Part shown: piece after piece, positions 25,396 to 34,567 of the stretch
Position numbering within the stretch: position 1 is the first letter of the stretch
Layout of the letters: every line of letters begins with the position of its first letter
Assembly: GCF_009695865.1 (NCBI RefSeq)
Contig: NZ_VUNB01000007.1
Span: 1-64,000, forward strand
Source: Allobaileyella intestinalis
Lineage (GTDB): Bacteria; Bacillota; Clostridia; Peptostreptococcales; Anaerovoracaceae
DNA length: 64,000 bases
Direction of reading: 5' to 3'
Notes under the pieces: model-generated
The model's input: only the letters and a program-made list of their open reading frames with translations
Databases searched by the model: none
What the model was told of the DNA's origin: nothing
Position numbers and translations under genes: made by a program

Positions 25396-26763
25396 ATGAC
25401 GAAGGACAGTAAGCACTCAATAGATATGCTTAACGGGCCTATATTAACAAGATTGTGCGGTCTGGCGCTGCCGATTGCATTATCAGGAATATTACAGCAG
25501 CTTTTCAACTCTGCAGACACTGCCGTTGCTGGAAAGTTTGCATCTGCCCAGGCCATGGCAGCAGTGGGAAGTAACGCATCTGTCATCAACCTGATAGTTA
25601 CACTTTTTGTGGGACTTTCCATTGGTGCAAACGTAGTTGTTGCCAGCATGATCGGCAGCGGCCATCACAACAGGGTAAAAGATGCTGTTCAGACAGCAAT
25701 GACCATAGCTGTAATAAGCGGTGTTTTTCTCACTTTCTTTGGAATAATAGTAGCGCCGAAGATATTGAGACTGATCTCCTGCCCGCCAGATGTTATAGGA
25801 ATGGCGGAAGAGTATTTGAGACTGTATTTCCTGGGCATGCCGTTTGTAATGATATACAACTTCGGAAGTGCTGTCCTCAGGGCAGAAGGAGATTCCAGGA
25901 GGCCATTGTATTCATTAATTATTGCAGGATGCGTCAATGTTGTACTGAATCTCTATTTCGTTATTGTGTGGCACATGGCTGCTGCAGGAGTAGGTCTTGC
26001 AACTACCATTTCCAATATGATAAATGCAGGGCTGGTTCTCTTCTTTCTTATAAGGGAAAAAGGATATCTCCATCTTGACATCAGAAAGCCTCAGATAGAT
26101 AGAGGAATTCTGCGGAAAATGATAGGCATCGGACTGCCTGCAGGAATTCAGGGTGCGGTGTTCTCCATCTCAAATGTAGTTATTCAGTCTGCTATCAACA
26201 GTTTTGGATCCAGTGCAGTGGCTGGCTCGGCTGCAGCCCAGAACTTTGAGTTTATTTGCTGGTTCATGCTTAACGGATTCGGTCAGGCAGCCACCACTTT
26301 TACCAGCCAGAACTTTGCCGCTTGCAACAAGGAGCGGTGCAATAAGATTTACGTGAGAGCAACGGCCGCAGGAATGGGACTTACGATTATAATGTCCTTT
26401 GTTTTTTTCATTGGAAGATATCCGCTGCTTCACATATTTACTTCATCACCGGAGGTAATGAAGTATGCTCTTGCCAGGCTGATTATTGTTGCAGCCATGG
26501 AAGCCATTGCAGGAACATATGAGATTTCGGGAGGCTGCCTGAGAGGAATGGGAATGTCAATGATACCGGCAGTGGAAACCCTGTTCGGGTCGTGTATTCT
26601 CAGGCTGGTGTTCGTATGGACAATATTCAGGCTCCATCACAATTTCTATCTGCTAATGGCTATATACCCTATTACGTGGGTGATAACGGGTATTATTGTA
26701 ACGACTACGTATTTGTTAACCAGGGATAAGATATATCTCAGGATGGGCAGGCATATATCCTGA
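25396..26763 (+). CDS. MATE family efflux transporter
   Basis: 455 residues with about twelve hydrophobic segments in two homologous halves. The N-terminal region (D-M-L-N-G-P-I-L-T-R-L, then A-L-P-I-A-L-S-G-I-L-Q-Q-L-F-N-S-A-D) is typical of bacterial MATE (NorM/DinF-like) proteins. These use a Na+ or H+ gradient to export cationic or amphipathic compounds; the substrate cannot be told. An AAAGGA site precedes the ATG. The gene stands alone upstream of guaB. Confidence 0.92.
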   Translation: MTKDSKHSIDMLNGPILTRLCGLALPIALSGILQQLFNSADTAVAGKFASAQAMAAVGSNASVINLIVTLFVGLSIGANVVVASMIGSGHHNRVKDAVQTAMTIAVISGVFLTFFGIIVAPKILRLISCPPDVIGMAEEYLRLYFLGMPFVMIYNFGSAVLRAEGDSRRPLYSLIIAGCVNVVLNLYFVIVWHMAAAGVGLATTISNMINAGLVLFFLIREKGYLHLDIRKPQIDRGILRKMIGIGLPAGIQGAVFSISNVVIQSAINSFGSSAVAGSAAAQNFEFICWFMLNGFGQAATTFTSQNFAACNKERCNKIYVRATAAGMGLTIIMSFVFFIGRYPLLHIFTSSPEVMKYALARLIIVAAMEAIAGTYEISGGCLRGMGMSMIPAVETLFGSCILRLVFVWTIFRLHHNFYLLMAIYPITWVITGIIVTTTYLLTRDKIYLRMGRHIS

Positions 26764-26842
26764 TGGTGAACCCGGCAAGAATGATTTGGATTTACAGAGA
26801 TTAACCAGTATTTCAGTGCATTAGGACAAACTATTATAAGGC

Positions 26843-26871
26843 TTGAAGAATAAGGCGTTTTCTGTTATACT
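26843..26871 (+). promoter_or_regulatory. sigma-A type promoter of guaB
   Basis: TTGAAG (26843-26848), a 17-bp spacer and TATACT (26866-26871). Transcription would start near 26878 and give a leader of about 187 nt before guaB. Confidence 0.65.
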
Positions 26872-26894
26872 CTCTCGTAATCTAGCATTCTTGT

Positions 26895-26943
26895 GATGAG
26901 TTAAGTGGTGCCGGGATGTGTGCTGCGGACTCGTCATTTTTTA
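26895..26943 (+). promoter_or_regulatory. terminator-like attenuator in the guaB leader
   Basis: GATGAGT (26895-26901) pairs with ACTCGTC (26929-26935) around a GC-rich interior, followed directly by ATTTTTTAT. Because it lies between the promoter and guaB it could abort transcription unless an alternative fold forms. The known purine riboswitch consensus is not present. Confidence 0.6.
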
Positions 26944-27064
26944 TAGGTTCCTATAATTTCTGTAACAGGGTATCAATAAGATATCAGTTATTTCAAATGG
27001 TCAGATAATATAGAAGTAAAGTATCAGCAATCACGCCAGAGCATGAAGAAAGGTAAGGTGTACA

Positions 27065-28570
27065 ATGGCAACAGTACTGTCAGAACCATCAAGAACGTTT
27101 AACGAATATCTCCTTATTCCTGGATATTCCAGCGCCGAAGACAGACCTGAGAACGTATCACTGAGAACTCCTGTAACGAAGTTCAGAAAGGGTGAAGAAC
27201 CTGCGATTACAATGAATATTCCGCTGGTTTCAGCAGTAATGCAGGCGGTATCCGACGACAAGATGGCTGTTGCCCTGGCTAAGGAAGGTGGAATCGCATT
27301 TATTTTCGGTTCCCAGTCAATTGAAGATCAGGCAGCAATGGTCAAGAGAGCAAAGGACTACAAAGCCGGATTCGTAACATCAGACTCCAACATCAGACCA
27401 GACCAGACTCTTTCTGATATCCTTGCACTTAAGGAGAAGACAGGTCACTCCACAGTGGCAGTAACAGAAGACGGAACAGCAGCAGGCAAGCTGGTTGGAA
27501 TGGTTACAAGCAAGGACTACAGAGTCAGCAGAATGGATCCTGAAACAAAGATCTCAGAGTTCATGACACCAATCGACAAGCTGGTTTATGGAAAAACAGG
27601 AATTACTCTGTCGGAGGCTAACGACATAATCTGGGAGAACAAGATCAATCAGCTTCCTATTATCGACGATGACATGAGACTCCAGTATTTTGTATTCAGA
27701 AAAGACTATGATACACACAAAGAGTATCCAAACGAGTTGCTGGACGAGAACAAGAGCTATATCGTAGGAGCCGGAGTAAACACAAGAGACTATGAGGAGA
27801 GAATTCCTGCTCTGGTAGATGCTGGCGTAGACATCATGACAATCGACTCTTCTGAGGGTTATTCCGAGTGGCAGGGCCGCACACTGAAGTGGGTAAGAGA
27901 GAAATACGGCGACACTGTAAAGATCGGTGCAGGAAACGTTGTAGATGCTGAAGGCTTCTATTACCTGGCAGAACAGGGTGCTGACTTCATAAAGATCGGA
28001 ATCGGCGGCGGATCCATCTGTATTACAAGAGAGCAGAAGGGAATCGGCCGTGGACAGGCATCAGCAGTACTGGAAGTAGCAAAGGCAAGAGACGAGTACT
28101 TCGAGAGAACAGGTGTATATATTCCTATCTGTTCAGATGGAGGAATCGTTTACGATTATCACATGACTCTGGCACTGGCTATGGGAGCAGACTTCATCAT
28201 GCTGGGAAGATATTTCGCCCGTTTCGACGAGTCTCCTTCTGCAAAGCTGATGGTAAACGGCAACTATGTTAAGGAATACTGGGGCGAAGGATCTGCAAGA
28301 GCCAGAAACTGGCAGCGTTACGACCTGGGCGGAGATGCTAAGCTGAAGTTCGAGGAAGGCGTTGACTCTTACGTTCCATATGCTGGATCTCTCCACGATA
28401 ACGTTAACATGTCACTGAACAAGGTTAAATCCACAATGTGCAATGTGGGAGTACTGAGCATTCCTGAACTGCAGAAGAATGCAAAGCTCACACTGGTTTC
28501 AGCTACATCTATTGTTGAAGGCGGTGCCCACGACGTAATTCTGAAGGAAAGCAGAAGCAACATAAGATAA
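27065..28570 (+). CDS. guaB: IMP dehydrogenase
   Basis: 501 residues. The TIM barrel is interrupted by a CBS pair (about 100-220), and the active-site loop G-G-G-S-I-C-I-T-R carries the catalytic Cys that forms the covalent IMP adduct. The flap region around Y-W-G-E-G-S follows. It converts IMP to XMP with NAD+, the committed step to GMP. An AAAGGTAAGGTG region precedes the ATG. guaA follows 64 bp later, so the two form a guanine nucleotide operon. Confidence 0.95.
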   Translation: MATVLSEPSRTFNEYLLIPGYSSAEDRPENVSLRTPVTKFRKGEEPAITMNIPLVSAVMQAVSDDKMAVALAKEGGIAFIFGSQSIEDQAAMVKRAKDYKAGFVTSDSNIRPDQTLSDILALKEKTGHSTVAVTEDGTAAGKLVGMVTSKDYRVSRMDPETKISEFMTPIDKLVYGKTGITLSEANDIIWENKINQLPIIDDDMRLQYFVFRKDYDTHKEYPNELLDENKSYIVGAGVNTRDYEERIPALVDAGVDIMTIDSSEGYSEWQGRTLKWVREKYGDTVKIGAGNVVDAEGFYYLAEQGADFIKIGIGGGSICITREQKGIGRGQASAVLEVAKARDEYFERTGVYIPICSDGGIVYDYHMTLALAMGADFIMLGRYFARFDESPSAKLMVNGNYVKEYWGEGSARARNWQRYDLGGDAKLKFEEGVDSYVPYAGSLHDNVNMSLNKVKSTMCNVGVLSIPELQKNAKLTLVSATSIVEGGAHDVILKESRSNIR

Positions 28571-28634
28571 TTGCTTTTTCGCTTTGAAATTCATAGAGAC
28601 CACATTGTATATCTGAGAAAATTAAGGGGGAGAA

Positions 28635-30212
28635 ATGGCCCAGAACAGAATTTTGATCGTGGATTTCGGCGGTCAGTACAATCAGCTCATTGCCAGAAGG
28701 GTAAGAGAATGCGGTGTCTACTCTGAAGTTAAGAGCTACGAAAGCGTAACACTGGATTCCATTAAAGCCTTCGACCCTAAGGGAATCATTTTCACAGGAG
28801 GTCCTCAGAGCGCCTATCTGGAGGGAGCTCCTTCAATCGACGACGGTGCCTTCAAGCTGGGAATTCCGATTATGGGAATCTGCTACGGCGCCCAGCTCAT
28901 GGCTTACAAGCTGGGTGGAAAGATCGCAACAGCTCCTGTCAGCGAGTACGGCAGGACAGATGTAGTTGTTACAGGAAAAAAAGGACTGCTTAAAGGCGTA
29001 GATGATGAGACTGTGTGCTGGATGAGCCATACAGATTACATTAGCCAGGTGCCGGAAGGCTTCGAGATAACTGCGCACACCGAAAACTGCCCTGTTGCCG
29101 CAATGGAAGACAGAGAGAAGAAATTTTTCGCAGTTCAATACCATCCTGAGGTAAACCACACCGTTCAGGGCAGCAAAATGATCCGTAACTTCGTCATCCA
29201 CATCTGCGGATGCGATGCTGACTGGCAGATGGGTTCATTTGCAGAGAGACAGATTAAGGCTATCAGGGAAAAAGTCGGGGACGGCAAGGTGCTGTGCGCT
29301 CTCTCCGGCGGAGTGGATTCCAGCGTTGCAGCAGTTCTTCTTGCAAAAGCCGTTGGCAAGCAGCTTACCTGCGTTTTCGTAGATCACGGCCTCCTGAGAA
29401 AAGACGAGGGAGACCAGGTTGAATCGATCTTTGGACCGGAAGGTCAGTACGATCTGAATTTCATCCGGGTCAACGCTCAGGACAGATATTACGAGAAGCT
29501 GGCCGGAGTAACTGAGCCAGAGTCCAAGAGGAAGATTATCGGTGAAGAGTTCATCCGGGTCTTCGAGGAAGAGGCGAAGAAAATCGGCAAGGTGGATTAC
29601 CTGGTCCAGGGAACTATTTATCCGGATATGATCGAGAGCGGCCTTGGAAAATCCGCTGTAATCAAGTCTCACCACAACGTGGGCGGACTGCCGGATCACG
29701 TGGATTTCCGTGAAATCATCGAGCCGCTGAGAATGCTTTTCAAGGATGAGGTCAGAGCTCTGGGAAAAGAGCTGGGACTTCCGGATTATCTGGTGAACAG
29801 ACAGCCGTTCCCGGGTCCGGGCCTTGGGATCAGAATCATCGGAGAGGTTACCGGAGAAAAGGTCAAGATCGTCCAGGAGGCAGATGCCATCTACCGTGAA
29901 GAGGTGGACAAGGCTGCAGCAGAGTACGCTGAGGCCCACGGCGGAAAGCAGCCGGAGTGGAAGCCTGCCCAGTACTTTGCAGCCCTCACAAACGTCCGTT
30001 CCGTAGGGGTAATGGGTGACTTCAGGACCTACGATTATGCGGTGGTCCTGAGAGCCGTAGAGACATCTGACTTTATGACTGCCACAGCAGTGAATATTCC
30101 GTGGGAGATCCTCCAGAAGGTGATGAACCGGATCACCAACGAAGTTGATCACGTAAACAGAGTATTCTACGACCTGACCTCGAAACCGCCGGGGACAGTG
30201 GAGTTTGAATAA
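28635..30212 (+). CDS. guaA: GMP synthase (glutamine-hydrolysing)
   Basis: 525 residues. The N-terminal class I amidotransferase has the nucleophile in G-I-C-Y-G-A-Q and the His in Q-Y-H-P-E-V. The ATP-pyrophosphatase P-loop is S-G-G-V-D-S-S, and the C-terminal dimerisation domain ends K-P-P-G-T-V-E-F-E. It aminates XMP to GMP. GGGGGAG lies upstream. The last 12 bp, including the stop codon, are the attachment core used by the inserted elements downstream, and the coding sequence is left intact. Confidence 0.96.
   Translation: MAQNRILIVDFGGQYNQLIARRVRECGVYSEVKSYESVTLDSIKAFDPKGIIFTGGPQSAYLEGAPSIDDGAFKLGIPIMGICYGAQLMAYKLGGKIATAPVSEYGRTDVVVTGKKGLLKGVDDETVCWMSHTDYISQVPEGFEITAHTENCPVAAMEDREKKFFAVQYHPEVNHTVQGSKMIRNFVIHICGCDADWQMGSFAERQIKAIREKVGDGKVLCALSGGVDSSVAAVLLAKAVGKQLTCVFVDHGLLRKDEGDQVESIFGPEGQYDLNFIRVNAQDRYYEKLAGVTEPESKRKIIGEEFIRVFEEEAKKIGKVDYLVQGTIYPDMIESGLGKSAVIKSHHNVGGLPDHVDFREIIEPLRMLFKDEVRALGKELGLPDYLVNRQPFPGPGLGIRIIGEVTGEKVKIVQEADAIYREEVDKAAAEYAEAHGGKQPEWKPAQYFAALTNVRSVGVMGDFRTYDYAVVLRAVETSDFMTATAVNIPWEILQKVMNRITNEVDHVNRVFYDLTSKPPGTVEFE
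30201..30212 (+). other. attL core at the 3' end of guaA
   Basis: GAGTTTGAATAA includes the guaA stop codon. Matching cores GAGATGGAATAA are at 38931 and 50288. The distance from core to the paired TGAYAACA motif is 70 bp both here and at 38931. The 3' end of guaA is a well-known insertion site for integrative elements. Confidence 0.8.
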
Positions 30213-30271
30213 ATCGAGTTGCTTAAAAAAGCCAGTGTTTATGCGGGTTTCAGCGATTTCGATTAGTCTTT

Positions 30272-30290
30272 TGATAACAAATTGATAACA
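30272..30290 (+). repeat. left-end recombinase-type sites of element A
   Basis: TGATAACA at 30272-30279 and 30283-30290, an 11-bp period, 70 bp inside the core. The same arrangement recurs at 39002 in element B. They are probably integrase arm-binding sites. Confidence 0.65.
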
Positions 30291-30410
30291 GTCATAGCAA
30301 GTGCCATTATTCTTGTTATCCAGTGGTTTATGGGTAACGGAACAATTAACAGGTGGCTTGCAGACTAAAGTTCGGAGCTTGGCTCTGAACAAATTCCATA
30401 TTATAAACTA

Positions 30411-30453
30411 AGCCCTTAGCTGTGGTTAATAACCATAGTTAAGGGCTTTTTTG
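30411..30453 (+). terminator. terminator inside the left end of element A
   Basis: AGCCCTTA (30411-30418) pairs with TAAGGGCT (30440-30447), with an inner CTGTGGTTA / AACCATAG, followed by TTTTTTG. It ends guaA transcription that now enters the element. Confidence 0.88.
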
Positions 30454-30504
30454 TCGTTGCCAAAGCATCTGTAGGGAGCTGCCAGTGGCAGGTCCTGTAG
30501 GTGC

Positions 30505-31035
30505 TTATTTATCTTTCAAGTGGTCTTTGAATGCTTCCACGAGAGCGTCACTTAATTCCTGTGATGGAACTTTTGCCCAACGCTGTGTGGTGTCGAACTC
30601 TGGATAATGGTAACGCCAGTTATCGTATTCTTCTCTGTTGATTTCTTCGGAAGATAGCTTGTCTGCCTGTTCTTTCCAAGCATACAGCATTTTGAGGAGT
30701 TCATATGCTTCTCTGCCTTTGTCCTTGTTGACCTTTAAGCATACCTCTCCGTCTGCTTCACTGACAGTAAGACCGTAAATATCTTCAAGGGTAAACAGAG
30801 TGTGCATAAGACCGATATAGCTGTCTATGTCAGGAACATCAAGAGCCTGTGGAGAAACATCAAGCACCTGTGCCAATGCATTTGTAAGGTCTGCTTTCGG
30901 TTTGCGTGTACCAGTTTCGTACTGTGCCAAACGCACATCAGCACTCTTTTCTGGAAAACCGATTGCTGTACCGAGATACTTTTGTGTCATACCACGCATT
31001 AGTCTGAAAAAATGTATTCTTTCGCTGATAGCCAT
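30505..31035 (-). CDS. Cro/CI-family repressor of element A
   Basis: 176 residues. An N-terminal helix-turn-helix (about 6-65, around M-T-Q-K-Y-L-G-T-A-I-G-F) is followed by an alpha-helical domain without recognised motifs. It is divergent from xis-int across a region with five copies of an ATGTTTAGT-like sequence, which are likely its operators. AAGGAG precedes the ATG. It probably keeps excision and transfer genes silent. Confidence 0.85.
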   Translation of the reverse strand: MAISERIHFFRLMRGMTQKYLGTAIGFPEKSADVRLAQYETGTRKPKADLTNALAQVLDVSPQALDVPDIDSYIGLMHTLFTLEDIYGLTVSEADGEVCLKVNKDKGREAYELLKMLYAWKEQADKLSSEEINREEYDNWRYHYPEFDTTQRWAKVPSQELSDALVEAFKDHLKDK

Positions 31036-31052
31036 AATGATACGCTCCTTTT

Positions 31053-31198
31053 ATATTTAGTGAAATAAGTATAGCAGAAATGTTTAGTGGAAGTCAAGAA
31101 AAACCGAAACAAAAATGTTTAATATTTTCTTTGCAACCACTTGACAATAGCAAATATGTTTAGTAAAATAAATTACGAATTAAACAAATATGCTTAAT
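31053..31198. promoter_or_regulatory. operator cluster and xis-int promoter
   Basis: ATGTTTAGT-like 9-mers occur at 31053, 31080, 31115, 31156 and 31190. A plus-strand promoter TTGACA (31141-31146), 17 bp, TAAAAT (31164-31169) carries one 9-mer within its spacer, so binding there would block RNA polymerase. Confidence 0.65.
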
Positions 31199-31483
31199 GC
31201 GACAACTGAATGACCGTCCGAAAAGCCAAACCGCCAAGACCTCGTCGGAGCAAGTTCCGTATCGTTCGCTTGTGTGCAAGCACAAAAGCTCATTCGCTGC
31301 ACTGCTCCTCCTCTTCCCCAAAAGTCTCCGACTTTTCGGGAACCCCTATACGAGCGAGCGCCTGATGTACTGCGGTGCATTGGGACAGCACAGCGCCTGC
31401 CGACAAGCAGGAGTGCCTGTTGGAACTTTAACACGGAGAAAGCGGCAAGCAAAAAATTATTTTAAGAAAGGAAGAAAAAGGAT
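31199..31483 (+). other. untranslated leader or intergenic region before xis
   Basis: About 285 bp, richer in G+C than its flanks, with several dyads: TTGTGTGCAAGCACAA, AAAAGTC-tcc-GACTTTT (31319-31335) and GCCTGCC/GGCAGG-like elements. I see no convincing gene. It could be a structured leader of the xis-int transcript or hold recombination sites. Confidence 0.4.
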
Positions 31484-31672
31484 ATGGAAAACAGATTTAT
31501 CCGAGCCGAAGATGTGGCTCAGGAACTAAACGTATCAAAACCTTATGCATATAAACTCATCAGACAATTAAATGAGGAATTGAAAGCAAAGGGCTTTATT
31601 ACGATTGCAGGGCGTGTAAATCGCCAGTATTTTTACGAAAGGCTCTACGGAGCAGGAAAGGGGGAAATGTAA
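31484..31672 (+). CDS. xis: excisionase (helix-turn-helix)
   Basis: 62 residues, basic, with a MerR/Xis-like winged helix at the N-terminus (R-A-E-D-V-A-Q-E-L-N-V-S-K-P-Y-A-Y-K-L). It ends one codon before the integrase start and has an AAAGGA site. Small proteins here usually set the direction of integrase action toward excision. Confidence 0.85.
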   Translation: MENRFIRAEDVAQELNVSKPYAYKLIRQLNEELKAKGFITIAGRVNRQYFYERLYGAGKGEM

Positions 31673-32764
31673 ATGCCGGTATTTAAGAATGAAGATAACG
31701 GTACTTGGTATGTGATGGCAAGGTATGTGAACTGGAAAGGGGAACGCAAGCAGAAATGCAAGCGTGGCTTTGCTACCAAACGAGAAGCACAGGAATGGGA
31801 AAGAATGTTCAAATTGCAGACTTCTTCAGACCTTGATATGAGTTTTGAAGCCTTTACGGAGCTTTATATCAATGATGTGAAGAACCGTTTGAAGGAAAAC
31901 ACGTGGCTTACCAAAGAGCATATCATACGCACAAAGATACTTCCGTATTTCGGGAAACTGAAAATCAGCGAGATTTCCACAAAGGAGATTATTACTTGGC
32001 AGAATGAAATGCTTGCCTATCGTGATGAGAAGAAAAAGCCTTATTCACAGACGTATCTGAAAACGCTGCACAATCAGTTGTCCGCCATTTTCAATCACGC
32101 TGTCCGCTACTATGAACTGCGTTCCAATCCTGCGGCAAAGGTGGGAAATATGGGACGTGAGGAACACAAGGAAATGCTGTTCTGGACAAAGGAAGAATAC
32201 AAGAAATTCTCTTTTGAGATGATGGACAAGCCTGTTTCCTTTTATGCGTTTGAAATGCTTTACTGGTGCGGTATCCGAGAGGGCGAGCTGTTAGCTTTGA
32301 CTCCGGCAGATTTCAACTTTGATAAGGAAACAGTCACAATCAATAAATCCTATCAGCGTTTGAAAGGGCAGGATGTGATTACTTCTCCGAAAACGAAAAA
32401 GAGCAACCGCACGATTAAAATGCCGAAGTTTCTGTGTGAGGAAATGAAAGAATATCTCGGTATGCTTTACGGATTGAAGAAGAAAGACCGTATCTTTACG
32501 GTGACGAAAAGCTATCTTCATCACGAGATGGACAGAGGGGCAAAGGCGGCAGGCGTGAAGCGTATCCGCATTCACGATCTCCGTCACAGCCACATTTCAC
32601 TCTTGATTGATATGGGCTTTTCTGCGGTGGCGATTGCTGACCGAGTTGGTCACGAAAGTATTGATATTACTTATCAGTACGCACACCTCTTTCCGTCAAA
32701 GCAGATTGAGATGGCAGAAAAATTAGATGATTTAGGGAAAGGAGATTTTGAAAATGTCAGCTAA
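31673..32764 (+). CDS. int: tyrosine recombinase/integrase
   Basis: 363 residues with an AP2-like N-terminal arm-binding region, a SAM-like core-binding domain and a catalytic domain. Catalytic residues are visible: R202 (C-G-I-R-E-G-E), a Lys around 240, H301-x2-R304 (H-D-L-R-H), H327 and nucleophile Y336. It is the only intact integrase between the guaA att sites and should act on the GAG...GAATAA cores. GGGGG lies before the start. Its end overlaps the next gene. Confidence 0.95.
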   Translation: MPVFKNEDNGTWYVMARYVNWKGERKQKCKRGFATKREAQEWERMFKLQTSSDLDMSFEAFTELYINDVKNRLKENTWLTKEHIIRTKILPYFGKLKISEISTKEIITWQNEMLAYRDEKKKPYSQTYLKTLHNQLSAIFNHAVRYYELRSNPAAKVGNMGREEHKEMLFWTKEEYKKFSFEMMDKPVSFYAFEMLYWCGIREGELLALTPADFNFDKETVTINKSYQRLKGQDVITSPKTKKSNRTIKMPKFLCEEMKEYLGMLYGLKKKDRIFTVTKSYLHHEMDRGAKAAGVKRIRIHDLRHSHISLLIDMGFSAVAIADRVGHESIDITYQYAHLFPSKQIEMAEKLDDLGKGDFENVS

Positions 32765-33089
32765 GAACAGAGATAACAAAAATCGTTGGAGGAATATCAC
32801 AGTAGGGTTTCGAGTATCGCCCGAAGAAAACGAACTCATTAACAGAGCTGTAGCTCTATCAGGATTGCCAAAACAGGAGTATTGTTACCGCCGTTGCTTA
32901 AATCAGGATGTGGTGGTACAGGGCAATCCGAGAGTGTATAAGGCGTTGAAAACGGAATTTGCCACAGTCCTTGCGGAACTGAAAAGGATTGAAGCAGGAA
33001 AAGGTGTGGATGATGAACTGCTGAGTGTAATAGAACTGATTTCCATTATTCTCGGCGGTTTGAAAGGAGAGGATGCGAATGGAGAATAA
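32754..33089 (+). CDS. MobC-like mobilization accessory protein
   Basis: 111 residues, basic, with a ribbon-helix-helix-like opening (V-G-F-R-V-S-P-E-E-N-E-L-I-N-R-A) typical of relaxosome accessory (MobC-type) proteins that bind near oriT. The ATG at 32754 lies inside the end of int, 10 bp after AAAGGAG. It overlaps the next gene. The assignment rests on the N-terminal pattern and the neighbouring relaxase. Confidence 0.65.
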   Translation: MSAKNRDNKNRWRNITVGFRVSPEENELINRAVALSGLPKQEYCYRRCLNQDVVVQGNPRVYKALKTEFATVLAELKRIEAGKGVDDELLSVIELISIILGGLKGEDANGE

Positions 33090-34233
33090 AAAAGAAATGA
33101 CTATTCCAAATGTATCTGCGGCAACAGATGCGGAACAGTCACTTTCCAAATGTACTGACAATAGTATAGTCAATCAGGATACGGATTTCAAGGGGTACGA
33201 GCAATCTTTTGAAGAAATGCAAAGGAAAATACTCAGACAGTTAGACCCTTCCTATCTGAAAACAGTATCAATGACAACGCTGTATGATACGGTGTTTGAG
33301 GTTCAGACACCACTTATCGACGGTCTGCTCCAAAGGGGAACTTACCTTTTCGTAGGTTCCCCGAAAGTGGGAAAGAGCTTTATGATGGCACAGCTTGCCT
33401 ATCATATCAGCACAGGCACACCGCTTTGGGAGTATAAGGTGCGTAAGGCAACGGTGCTTTATTTTGCCCTTGAAGATGATTACCCACGTTTGCAGAAGCG
33501 ATTGTTTCAGATGTTCGGTGCAAAGGAGACAGGCAATCTGTATTTCGCAACGGAATGTAAAACGGTCAATGGCGGACTGGAAGAACAGATAAGAGGGTTT
33601 ATGAGGGAACACCCAGACACAGGCTTGATTATCATAGACACCTTAAAGCGTGTGCGTGAAGCAGGCGGAGCAGATTACAGCTACGCAAGTGATTATGATG
33701 TTGTGGCAAGGCTGAAAGCGTTGGCAGACAGTTACAAGGTTTCAATGCTTATTGTTCATCATACACGCAAACAAAAATCGGAAGATATATTCGATATGAT
33801 TTCAGGCACGAATGGTCTGATGGGTGCGGCAGACGGTGCATTTGTTCTCAGTAAGGACAAGCGTACTTCCAACAATGCCACACTTGATGTTGCTGGCAGA
33901 GACCAGCAGGATATGAAAATCCATCTTGTAAGGGACAGCGAGCGATTGGTGTGGAACTTTGCAAAATCGGAAACGGAGATGTGGAAAGAACCGCCCGAAC
34001 CTCTGCTTGAGAAGATAGCGGATACGCTCTTTTCGGAAAGTGACAGATGGGAAGGAACTGCTTCGGAACTTTGCGAAAGGCTTGCGGTGGATATAAAGCC
34101 GAATGTACTTTCTTTAAGGCTCAGTATCAACGCAAGCAGGCTGTTTCGTGATTACGGTATCCGTTATCAGAACAGCCGCACACACGACGGAAGAAAGGTT
34201 TCACTTTGGAAAGAAACCGAGCAGACGGCGTGA
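33079..34233 (+). CDS. RepA-like AAA ATPase
   Basis: 384 residues from the ATG at 33079 (better spaced from AAAGGAGAGG than the ATG at 33073). Walker A G-S-P-K-V-G-K-S and a Walker B-like L-I-I-I-D-T belong to the AAA_25/RecA-like helicase group found in plasmid and mobile element replication modules. A winged-helix-like C-terminus follows. It may support replication of the excised circle. Confidence 0.82.
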   Translation: MENKKEMTIPNVSAATDAEQSLSKCTDNSIVNQDTDFKGYEQSFEEMQRKILRQLDPSYLKTVSMTTLYDTVFEVQTPLIDGLLQRGTYLFVGSPKVGKSFMMAQLAYHISTGTPLWEYKVRKATVLYFALEDDYPRLQKRLFQMFGAKETGNLYFATECKTVNGGLEEQIRGFMREHPDTGLIIIDTLKRVREAGGADYSYASDYDVVARLKALADSYKVSMLIVHHTRKQKSEDIFDMISGTNGLMGAADGAFVLSKDKRTSNNATLDVAGRDQQDMKIHLVRDSERLVWNFAKSETEMWKEPPEPLLEKIADTLFSESDRWEGTASELCERLAVDIKPNVLSLRLSINASRLFRDYGIRYQNSRTHDGRKVSLWKETEQTA

Positions 34234-34552
34234 CAAACGGTGTCAAAGGTGTCAATGTTTTTGAGAGCAGCACGCTGTGAAAAACATTGTCACCATCGTC
34301 ACACTTTGACACCGGATAAAGTTTAGGGGAGTGTGCAGAGAGTGCCTTTTCAAAGGCGGCTCTTTGGTCTCGCCTGCTGGCTCGGTCGGTTCGCAGGCGT
34401 GTGTGCCACCGGCACACGCTCACCCCTCGGAGAGCCTTCGGAGAACGCAAAACCTGTTTACAGGTCGCATTTTTGATGGGTGTACCCGTCAAAAGTGCTT
34501 TTGCGTTACTTTTGACAAAAGTAACAAAACCTGAGAATGTTGAAATTTACAG
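34234..34552. other. intergenic region with inverted repeats, candidate oriT
   Basis: The 320-bp gap upstream of the relaxase gene holds two strong dyads: GTGTGCC-acc-GGCACAC (34401-34417) and GTTACTTTTG-a-CAAAAGTAAC (34505-34525). MobV relaxases act at hairpin-bearing origins close to their own gene, so this is the likeliest oriT in element A. The nick site cannot be read off. No gene is apparent. Confidence 0.5.
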
Positions 34553-34567
34553 ATGGGAGATGAAAAA

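Noticed and set aside
26878..27064. Purine (guanine) riboswitch before guaB
   Set aside because: The conserved loop and junction sequences of the purine aptamer are not found; only a promoter and a terminator-like hairpin can be supported.
29235..30392. 385-codon minus-strand frame
   Set aside because: It is antisense to guaA and crosses the att site; its length follows from the codon usage of guaA.
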